A stretch of 12,111 nt of DNA from Chitinophagaceae bacterium (lineage in GTDB: Bacteria; Bacteroidota; Bacteroidia; Chitinophagales; Chitinophagaceae), in assembly GCA_947447815.1 (NCBI GenBank), contig CANFLJ010000021.1, forward strand, positions 1-12,111, in the 5' to 3' direction. The notes beneath the pieces were generated by a model. It was not told the DNA's origin. It saw nothing but the letters and a program-made list of their open reading frames with translations, and did not search any database. Shown piece after piece: positions 6,471 to 12,111 of this stretch (position 1 is the stretch's first letter; each line of letters begins with the position of its first letter). A program made the position numbers and the translations under genes.

Positions 6471-7550
6471 CTAGTCAACGTTTGGTTTGTGTAAACCAAG
6501 CTTAGCTTCCAGACTCAAAGTAGCATGAGGTACTGCACGAAGACGAGCTTTGTCTATCAGTTTCCCAGTTACTCTACAGATACCATAAGTTCTGTTTTCA
6601 ATACGGATAAGTGCTTTTTCCAGATGGTCAATATAGGTCACCTGACGGCTGGCCATTTGTCCAAGCTGTTCTCTTTCCATACTGATAGTACCATCTTCCA
6701 TAGTCATATAACGAGCTTCTTCGCCTTCGCCATCAGCATCTTTTCTGGTAAACATACCTTGTAGATACGCTAATTCTTTTTTAGCAGCAGCAAGTTTCTT
6801 ACTGATAATGTCTCTAAACTCATTCAGTTCAGCATCATTATATTTCACCAATGGAGCATTTGGTTTTTCTTCTTCCACTCTTTTATCCAAAGGCACATAC
6901 CCTGGCTGATAAGGCACGCTTGATTTAGTCCCTATTTTAGGAACTTTTACTTCTTTCAAAGGTTTTACAGCTGCTTTTTTCAGCGATAAATCTTCAGTTA
7001 CTACCTTAGCTTGCTTAATCACTACAGGTCTTCTATCTTCTCTTTCCTTCTCAGGCACTTTCACTGGTGGTACTTTCTTAGCTACCACTTTCTTTTCTGG
7101 TTTTGCTGTCACTGGTTTTACATTTTTAGGAGGCGCTACTTTAATCTCCGGTATTTTAACCGCTTTCTTCACTTCTACTTTTGCAGCAGGAGCAGCCTTC
7201 TTTGCAGGTACAACTACCTTTTTAGCAGGTGCCTTAGGGGCAGGAGCGGCCTTTTTTGCAGGCGCTACTACTTTCTTGGCAGGTGCTTTAGGTGCAGGTG
7301 CAGCCTTCTTAGCTGGTGCTACTACTTTCTTAGCAGGGGCCGCTTTTTTTACTGGCGCAGCCACTTTCTTTACTGGTGCAGGTGCAGCCTTCTTTGCAGG
7401 CGCAGCCACTTTCTTAGCAGGTGCTGCTTTCTTTACTGGCGCAGCAGCTTTTTTTGCAGGAGCAACTACTTTCTTAGCAGGAGCTGCCTTTACAGGTGCT
7501 TTTGGAGCAGGTTTAGCTGCCTTTACAGGCGCTGATTTCTTTGTAGCCAT
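6471..7550 (-). CDS. TraR/DksA-family protein with long Lys/Ala/Pro-rich N-terminal tail
   Basis: Two-part protein of 359 residues. Residues 1 to about 160 are low-complexity and strongly basic, built from AKKAAPAPK-type units like histone H1 C-tails or bacterial AlgP/HU-tail proteins; about 165-235 is a charged linker. The C-terminal 120 residues form a DksA-like module: a coiled-coil arm (LNEFRDIISKKLAAAKKELAY and ISMEREQLGQMASRQ) followed by the globular end YGICRVTGKL...ATLSLEAK. The four zinc-ligand positions read Cys325, Thr328, Ser346, Ala349, so only one Cys remains and zinc binding is unlikely; the DxxDxA tip of E. coli DksA is not seen. DksA relatives enter the RNA polymerase secondary channel. 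I chose the ATG at 7550, 4 bases after the ileS stop; an upstream ATG lies inside ileS. Co-transcribed with ileS. Confidence 0.9.
   Translation of the reverse strand: MATKKSAPVKAAKPAPKAPVKAAPAKKVVAPAKKAAAPVKKAAPAKKVAAPAKKAAPAPVKKVAAPVKKAAPAKKVVAPAKKAAPAPKAPAKKVVAPAKKAAPAPKAPAKKVVVPAKKAAPAAKVEVKKAVKIPEIKVAPPKNVKPVTAKPEKKVVAKKVPPVKVPEKEREDRRPVVIKQAKVVTEDLSLKKAAVKPLKEVKVPKIGTKSSVPYQPGYVPLDKRVEEEKPNAPLVKYNDAELNEFRDIISKKLAAAKKELAYLQGMFTRKDADGEGEEARYMTMEDGTISMEREQLGQMASRQVTYIDHLEKALIRIENRTYGICRVTGKLIDKARLRAVPHATLSLEAKLGLHKPNVD
7185..7334 (-). repeat. 54-bp in-frame tandem repeat within the DksA-like gene tail
   Basis: Three successive copies (third partial) of an 18-residue unit, AKKVVAPAKKAAPAPKAP, are encoded here, with third-base differences between copies. 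Shorter AKKAAP/VKKAAP units continue to about 7500. The repeat explains several long open frames in other frames of this stretch, which are not genes. Expect length variation between strains. Confidence 0.8.
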
Positions 7551-7554
7551 AATT

Positions 7555-10500
7555 TTAAGCTTTTTTAGAAACATCCACTTTTAGCTGAACCTCATTTATC
7601 TCTATTTCAGTACCATTAGCCAATTCAGATACCCAAACAATAGATTCTGCTAAAATTTCGCGGCAAATATAATCGTTATAGTCAATAATTGATTGTTTGA
7701 TGCTTTCGCCACCAAACAACTGCACGAATATACGGTCAGTTACATCAAAACCGCTTTCTTTTCTAATATTTTGTACACGATTTATTAACTCTCTTGCATC
7801 TCCCTCTTTTTTCAGCTCCTCCGTTAGGGTAATATCCAGCGCTACCGTCAAGGCTCCTTTCGATGCTACACTCCATCCTGGAATGTCCTCTGCTATGATG
7901 TCTACATCAGTAGCCGATAGTTCAAAAACGCCCGTGGATAGGGTGATTTCTATCACAGAATCCTTCTCTAGGCTGGTAATCTGATGCTGACTGAATTCGG
8001 TTATAATACCGGCAGCTTCTTTCATCTGTCCACCCAATTTTGCCCCCAAAAGCTTAAAATTAGGTTTTATCTTCTTCTTTATAAACCCTTCCGTTTCGGT
8101 GATGTAAGATATTTCTTTCACATTCACTTCCGCTTTTATCAGGTCTTCAATCTTTTCCAGCTGTAGTTTCATCGCAGGATCCATTACCGGTATCAATACC
8201 TTTTGTAATGGCTGACGAACCTTAATATTTACTTTCTTTCTTAATGATAATACCAGCGAAGAAGCATCCTGAGCCAGTTGCATTCTTTCTTCCAGTGAGG
8301 AATCTATGAAAGAAGCATCCACTTTCGGATACGCCACATGGTGAACAGAAGTTTCGGTAAATCTGCCCGTTATCTCATTCAGATTATTAAATACTACCTC
8401 ACTAAAGAATGGAGAAATAGGCGCTATCAGGCGTACAATAGTCTCCAGACATTCATATAAAGTCTGATAAGCACATATTTTATCCTGCTCATAATCGCCC
8501 TTCCAGAATCTTCTTCTGCACAAACGTACATACCAGTTGCTTAGGTGTTCGTCTACAAACTCTTCTATCAACCTTCCGGCAATAGTAGGCTCATAGTCGT
8601 CCATTGCGGTAGTACATTTTGCCTTCAACGTATTTAAAGACGATAGTATCCAACGGTCTATCTCTGGTCTTTCAGCTAAAGGAATATAGGCTTCTGTGAA
8701 ATTAAACCCATCTACATTGGCATATAAAGCAAAGAACTGATACGTATTATATAAGGTACCAAAGAACTTGCGCTGTACTTCCTGAATACCAGCAAGGTCA
8801 AATTTCAGGTTATCCCAAGGCGATGCGTTGGTTATCAGGTACCAACGGGTAGCATCTGCACCATATTTCTCTATGGTTTCAAATGGATTTACCACATTCC
8901 CCAATCGCTTACTCATCTTATTGCCGTTTTTATCTAGCACAAGGCCATTCGATACAACGGTTTTATACGCTCTACCATCTATTTTATCAGTAGGTAAGCC
9001 TGCTTTCTTCAACTCTTCTTCTATATCTTCTTTTATCAACGATCCAATAGCGTGAAGGGTATAAAACCATCCACGGGTCTGATCTACTCCTTCGGCTATA
9101 AAATCGGCAGGGTAGCTATTGCTGAATACTTCTTTATTCTCGAAAGGAAAATGCCATTGTGCATATGGCATAGCACCCGAATCGAACCATACATCTATCA
9201 GATCCGCAACCCTTTTCATTGGTTGACCAGTTGCTGAAACCAATACTATATCATCTACATAAGGCTTGTGTAAATCCAGAATACCCTGATGCAGATAGTG
9301 CTTATTTACATCACCACCCAATACTTCACTCGCCTTTCTGATGCCCTCATTCAGTTCTTGAATAGACCCTATACATACCTGTTCGGTACCATCTTCGGTA
9401 CGCCAAACAGGCAAAGGAGTTCCCCAGTAGCGACTACGGCTCAGGTTCCAGTCCACCATATTCTCCAGCCAGTTGCCAAACCTACCTTCTCCGGTCGATT
9501 TAGGTTTCCAGTTGATGGTCTTATTCAGTTCTACCATTCTGTCTTTCAAAGCGGTAGTCTTTATAAACCAGGCATCCAATGGATAATAAAGGATTGGCTT
9601 ATCGGTTCTCCAGCAATGCGGATAAGTATGGTCGTATTTTTCTTTCTTAAATAATCTGTTTTCTTCCTGCAGTTTCAGTACAATTCTGTCATCTACACTC
9701 ATGTACTTCTTCAGGTCTTTTACCTTACCATGTGCTTCCAGTATTTGTTTCTGATGCTGAAATGCTACTTCTTTTTCTGCTTCGGTAAAGTAATCTTCCT
9801 TTACATATTCATCGCCATACAGGAATATTCCATCCTGAATACCAGCAAGGAATTTACCCCTTCTGTCTACCATAGTCAGTATACCAATGCCATATTTCTT
9901 TCCCACCTTGTAATCGTCCGCACCAAAAGCAGGAGCGGTATGTACTATACCCGTACCATCTTCGGTAGTTACAAAAGAATCGCAAAGCACACGAAAAGGA
10001 TCTCCTCCCGCTACTTCGGCAGTATTGGCTTCAAAAGGAAGTAATTGTTCGTAACGTGCACCTTCAATAGCTGCCCCTTTAAATTCTGCAATAATGGTCC
10101 ATGGTGTTGCTTTTATTTCAGCAGAATAGCCATCAAAATCACCATTCTCTGCTTCTGCTTTAAAGTATTTACCAATCAGGTTTTTCGCAATCACCACATT
10201 CGCAGGAACGTGGGTGTATGGATTAAAGGTCTTTATTAAGGTATAATCTATAGTAGCACCAACGGTCAAACCAAGGTTGGAAGGTAGTGTCCATGGAGTA
10301 GTAGTCCAAGCTAAAAAGAATACTTCTTCCGAACCAGCAGCATCAAACAGAAATTGACTCTTTTCGTTCTTTACCGCCTTAAACATAGCAGTAGCACTCG
10401 TATCTTTTACATCTTTATAAGTGCCAGGCTGATTCAGTTCGTGCGAACTTAATCCTGTACCTGCAGCTGGCGAATACGGCTGAATACTTACACTCTCATA

Positions 10501-11022
10501 CAGCAATCCACGGTCGTACATCTTCTTCAGCAGCCACCACAAACTTTCTATATAATTATTCTCGAAGGTTACATAAGGGTTATTCAAATCTACCCAGTAG
10601 CCCATCTTTTTAGTCAGGTCATCCCACTTATCCTTGTAGCGCAATACCGCTTCTCTACATTTCTGATTGTATTCTTCTACGGTTATTTTCTTGCCAATAT
10701 CTTCTTTGGTAATACCCAGTTCTTTCTCAACACCCAGCTCTACCGGCAGACCATGAGTATCCCAGCCACCCTTACGTTTTACCTGAAAACCCTGCATGGT
10801 TTTGTATCGGCATACCAGATCTTTCAGCGTGCGCGAAATAACGTGGTGAATACCCGGCATACCATTTGCACTCGGTGGACCCTCGTAAAATACGAATGGG
10901 GTTGCACCCTCGCGAATGGCAACACTTTTCTGAAAAGCATCATTCTGCTCCCAGCTTGCCAATATCTCTTTTTCTATGTTCGGCAGGTTTAACCCTGAAA
11001 ACTCTTTGTATTTCTTGCTCAT
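7555..11022 (-). CDS. ileS: isoleucine--tRNA ligase, type 2 (GXHH signature)
   Basis: Charges tRNA-Ile in the cytoplasm and edits misactivated valine. The 1155-residue class I synthetase shows FVFYEGPPSANG then G57-I58-H59-H60 in the HIGH position, GWDTHGLPVE (86-95), the threonine-rich editing-domain motif TTTPWTLPSN (240-249), GTGIVHTAPAFGADDY in the CP1 editing domain, SRSRYWGTPLPVW, EGVDQTRGWFYTLH and KMSKR at 702-706. The long C-terminal part without a Cys-rich zinc finger and the overall size fit the eukaryote-like type 2 IleRS. The swapped GXHH in place of HXGH is described for IleRS2 enzymes highly resistant to mupirocin, so resistance is predicted. The ATG follows a well-formed promoter by about 30 bases. 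It heads a unit with the DksA-like gene only 4 bases downstream. No truncation is seen. Confidence 0.97.
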   Translation of the reverse strand: MSKKYKEFSGLNLPNIEKEILASWEQNDAFQKSVAIREGATPFVFYEGPPSANGMPGIHHVISRTLKDLVCRYKTMQGFQVKRKGGWDTHGLPVELGVEKELGITKEDIGKKITVEEYNQKCREAVLRYKDKWDDLTKKMGYWVDLNNPYVTFENNYIESLWWLLKKMYDRGLLYESVSIQPYSPAAGTGLSSHELNQPGTYKDVKDTSATAMFKAVKNEKSQFLFDAAGSEEVFFLAWTTTPWTLPSNLGLTVGATIDYTLIKTFNPYTHVPANVVIAKNLIGKYFKAEAENGDFDGYSAEIKATPWTIIAEFKGAAIEGARYEQLLPFEANTAEVAGGDPFRVLCDSFVTTEDGTGIVHTAPAFGADDYKVGKKYGIGILTMVDRRGKFLAGIQDGIFLYGDEYVKEDYFTEAEKEVAFQHQKQILEAHGKVKDLKKYMSVDDRIVLKLQEENRLFKKEKYDHTYPHCWRTDKPILYYPLDAWFIKTTALKDRMVELNKTINWKPKSTGEGRFGNWLENMVDWNLSRSRYWGTPLPVWRTEDGTEQVCIGSIQELNEGIRKASEVLGGDVNKHYLHQGILDLHKPYVDDIVLVSATGQPMKRVADLIDVWFDSGAMPYAQWHFPFENKEVFSNSYPADFIAEGVDQTRGWFYTLHAIGSLIKEDIEEELKKAGLPTDKIDGRAYKTVVSNGLVLDKNGNKMSKRLGNVVNPFETIEKYGADATRWYLITNASPWDNLKFDLAGIQEVQRKFFGTLYNTYQFFALYANVDGFNFTEAYIPLAERPEIDRWILSSLNTLKAKCTTAMDDYEPTIAGRLIEEFVDEHLSNWYVRLCRRRFWKGDYEQDKICAYQTLYECLETIVRLIAPISPFFSEVVFNNLNEITGRFTETSVHHVAYPKVDASFIDSSLEERMQLAQDASSLVLSLRKKVNIKVRQPLQKVLIPVMDPAMKLQLEKIEDLIKAEVNVKEISYITETEGFIKKKIKPNFKLLGAKLGGQMKEAAGIITEFSQHQITSLEKDSVIEITLSTGVFELSATDVDIIAEDIPGWSVASKGALTVALDITLTEELKKEGDARELINRVQNIRKESGFDVTDRIFVQLFGGESIKQSIIDYNDYICREILAESIVWVSELANGTEIEINEVQLKVDVSKKA

Positions 11023-11054
11023 ACGTATTTGCCGGCCTCTTTTTGTAAAGGGTG

Positions 11055-11085
11055 CGAAAGTAATAAAATACGTTCTCTATTCCAA
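11055..11085 (-). promoter_or_regulatory. ileS promoter (Bacteroidota type)
   Basis: On the - strand TTG (11083-11085) is followed by exactly 20 bases and then TACTTTCG (11055-11062), a one-mismatch version of TAnnTTTG. Spacing fits the Bacteroidota -33/-7 promoter. Transcription would begin about 11049, giving a leader of roughly 27 bases. No leader peptide or T-box-like structure is visible. Confidence 0.6.
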
Positions 11086-11109
11086 TTCTTGTGTTTTCAG
11101 CTCAATTCA

Positions 11110-11204
11110 AGCCGCAGAGAAGGGAGAAAAAGAGGGAAAATATTAGCGGATTAACGGATTAGTGTATTAGGAAATTAGGTCAAATACAATTGTATTAGCA
11201 TTTG
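11110..11204 (+). repeat. purine-rich segment, octamer array and palindrome upstream of ileS
   Basis: CCGCAGAGAAGGGAGAAAAA and following purines (11112-11138) resemble 3265-3288. Five exact 8-bp steps follow: ATTAGCGG, ATTAACGG, ATTAGTGT, ATTAGGAA, ATTAGGTC (11142-11181). Then comes the perfect 14-bp palindrome AATACAATTGTATT (11183-11196). This is the same module set, in different order, as the accC-side composite repeat. Confidence 0.65.
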
Positions 11205-11272
11205 AATTTAGTTTTTCTATTTTTAGTCTTTAGTTTTTTGTATTGTATTTGTCATTCTTTTTACTTGGATTT

Positions 11273-11378
11273 GGGCAGGCCTTTGGCCCCCGCTATCATT
11301 CCAATCTTTTTTTGCTGCGCTGTATTACTCCCCTTCAGAGGATTGCTGTGGCGCAGCAAAAAAAGGATTTTCCCTTCT
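11273..11378. other. structured intergenic element with 14-bp inverted repeat
   Basis: Seven T plus GCTGCGC (11307-11320) and GCGCAGC plus seven A (11351-11364) form a perfect 14-bp inverted repeat around 30 bases, extended by AATC/GATT with one bulged base. A second small hairpin, GGCC-TTT-GGCC flanked by GGG and CCC, lies at 11273-11291. GC content is clearly above the surrounding DNA. The 84-codon - strand frame over this region (11261-11515) has no family resemblance I recognise and is probably incidental. Either strand could yield a folded RNA; it may also be a dispersed repeat or a single-strand-folding mobile remnant. Confidence 0.55.
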
Positions 11379-11453
11379 ATCGGTTTTGCAATACAAAATA
11401 CATCAAAATAGCAGAGTGTCGCAAAAGTCACAATTGTCCCTTTAAAATTCAGG

Positions 11454-11486
11454 AAAAAGCCTACAGAAATATCCGCAGGCTTCTTT
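11454..11486 (-). terminator. orphan terminator-like hairpin
   Basis: AAGCCTAC (11457-11464) pairs with GCAGGCTT (11475-11482) with one mismatch. On the - strand it is followed by a run of five T, the better terminator orientation; on the + strand TTCTTT follows. No annotated gene reads into it from either side, so it either ends an unseen transcript or is part of the structured repeat. Confidence 0.45.
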
Positions 11487-11547
11487 CCGCCAAGAGTCTT
11501 TCTATTCTCCGTCAATGCTTCTTTTCAAACTTTTTTCTTCTTGCAAT

Positions 11548-11799
11548 AATATTACACTCTCTTTTATAAATATTATACCCTTCAACACTTATCATTAGCT
11601 GTTTCTTGAAAATATTATACCGCTCCGCTAAAATATTAGTTCATTCGGTACCCTTCACTAGTCATTCTCAATCAATATTATAACGTTCCGCTCAAATATT
11701 ATACCATTCTGCTCTAAGCGATACTTATATCTTAAAAATATTATACTCCTCCTGCCAAATATTATGTCACTTCTCTTCAAAATCATATATCCCCAAAAA
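11548..11799. repeat. degenerate 21-bp tandem array (63-bp higher-order period)
   Basis: Twelve 21-base steps can be laid out. Units 1 and 2 of each group of three start with AATATTA, and most continue ATACC or similar plus a pyrimidine-rich half; unit 3 is divergent. AATATT occurs at 11548, 11569, 11611, 11632, 11674, 11695, 11737 and 11758, spaced 21, 42, 21, 42, 21, 42, 21, and I see no off-phase AATATT in the stretch. Rough unit: AATATTATACCNTTCNGCTC. The 21-bp step equals two helical turns or seven codons. It ends where TACTGTATTTGTTCC begins. No gene is called here. Confidence 0.8.
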
Positions 11800-11851
11800 A
11801 TACTGTATTTGTTCCTCCCATCTCCATGAATTATTTATCAAATTAAAGTGT

Positions 11852-11923
11852 ATTCAATTTTTAATTATTAATTCTTAATTTTTAATTGAACTTGTATTCA
11901 TCAGCACATTATCACATTAGCTA
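11852..11923 (+). repeat. second copy of the AT block, TTGTATTC and octamer module
   Basis: ATTCAATTTTTAATTATTAA and its continuation to AATTGAAC (11852-11891) match 3321-3360 with only a few differences. TTGTATTC (11892-11899) and octamers ATCAGCAC, ATTATCAC, ATTAGCTA (11900-11923) follow, as in the copies at 1746 and 3361. It is clearly homologous to the repeat between accC and the L,D-transpeptidase gene. Confidence 0.75.
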
Positions 11924-11962
11924 ATTTGTATTCCATTGTCATTCGCATGTAAAAAGTAGGGG

Positions 11963-11976
11963 TGGAAACGTTTGCA
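11963..11976. promoter_or_regulatory. LacI-family operator-like palindrome
   Basis: TGGAAACGTTTGCA matches the general LacI/GalR operator pattern TGNAANCGNTTNCA at all fixed positions, with one asymmetric pair. It lies 59 bases before the start codon of the partial + strand gene and about 47 bases before its -7 box. No LacI-type regulator is in the window; the site is predicted by pattern only. Confidence 0.4.
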
Positions 11977-12022
11977 GTTTGTCATTCATCACACATTAAC
12001 GTGATAAAAATGTAAACCTTCA

Positions 12023-12030
12023 TAATTTTG
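12023..12030 (+). promoter_or_regulatory. candidate -7 box close to the start of the edge gene
   Basis: TAATTTTG is an exact TAnnTTTG match, ending just 4 bases before the ATG at 12035. If used, the transcript would start at or next to the start codon (leaderless or nearly so). No TTG -33 is present at the standard distance. Confidence 0.4.
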
Positions 12031-12034
12031 CACT

Positions 12035-12111
12035 ATGCTAAATGCACAGGAAATATTAAAAACAGCGTATAGAGATGCGGAAGAAATATCTTTCGATCTG
12101 TTGTATAGCAA
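12035..12111 (+). CDS. partial gene of unknown function, N-terminus only
   Basis: Twenty-five complete codons run open to the window edge: MLNAQEILKTAYRDAEEISF and then DLLYS. The start ATG is chosen because it directly follows a -7-like promoter box and no in-frame earlier ATG is near. The visible part is amphipathic and probably helical, without a signal peptide. I do not recognise a family from so few residues. It is divergent from ileS across about 1 kb of repeat-rich DNA, and a LacI-type operator-like palindrome lies upstream, which would fit a sugar-responsive gene, but that is conjecture. Confidence 0.55.
   Translation, partial: MLNAQEILKTAYRDAEEISFDLLYS

Noticed and set aside
7011..7584. 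Long open + strand frames opposite the DksA-like gene (Gly/Ala/Phe-rich or Arg/Cys/Phe-rich)
   Set aside because: They are antisense shadows of the Lys/Ala/Pro repeat codons; composition follows the repeat and no family signature is present.
11261..11515. 84-codon - strand frame over the structured element
   Set aside because: It runs through two hairpins, lacks a promoter or family resemblance, and its sequence is dictated by the inverted repeat. I treat it as incidental.
11988..12005. ATCAC-N8-GTGAT as a CRP/FNR-like site
   Set aside because: Half-sites are short, orientation is inverted relative to TGTGA-N6-TCACA, and such matches are common in AT-rich DNA.

Overview
The window looks like a chromosomal housekeeping segment of a Bacteroidota bacterium, probably of the Chitinophagaceae/Sphingobacteriia type. 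This rests on the AT-rich intergenic DNA, the absence of Shine-Dalgarno sequences at the genes, TAnnTTTG-like -7 promoter boxes, an efp-accB-accC gene order, an IleRS of the 'type 2' kind followed at once by a TraR/DksA gene, and a TIGR01777 epimerase. Placement is by protein character only; no search was run.

Left part (1-3410, + strand): efp (elongation factor P), a strong hairpin, accB (biotin carboxyl carrier protein), a four-helix-bundle gene wedged between accB and accC and bracketed by oppositely oriented 8-bp tandem arrays, accC (biotin carboxylase), then a clear intrinsic terminator and a 190-bp composite intergenic repeat. accB and accC supply two parts of acetyl-CoA carboxylase (first step of fatty-acid synthesis). 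EF-P rescues ribosomes at polyproline stretches and has an Arg, not a Lys, at its functional loop tip.

Middle part (3411-11022, all - strand): transcription runs right to left from a good promoter at 11055-11085 through ileS and, 4 bases later, a DksA-like gene with a long Lys/Ala/Pro-rich N-terminal tail, ending at a perfect 14-bp hairpin terminator (6390-6425). Next come a small membrane phosphoglycosyl transferase and a TIGR01777 epimerase (possibly one unit), a lipoprotein of unknown function with its own candidate promoter, and a secreted L,D-transpeptidase-fold protein. The last genes are envelope related.

Right part (11023-12111): about 1 kb of DNA without a convincing gene lies between the divergent ileS and a partial + strand gene at the edge. 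It is not empty. It holds a purine-rich/octamer repeat, a strongly structured GC-containing element with a 14-bp inverted repeat, a terminator-like hairpin belonging to no visible gene, a 252-bp array of degenerate 21-bp units in which every AATATT hexamer is in the same 21-bp phase, another copy of the intergenic composite repeat, and a LacI-type operator-like palindrome next to a -7 box.

Most unusual items: the 21-bp phased array, the octamer (ATTANNNN) modules recurring at gene borders and flanking the four-helix-bundle gene, the Arg-tipped EF-P, the GXHH-type IleRS, and the zinc-ligand-poor DksA homologue with a histone-H1-like tail.
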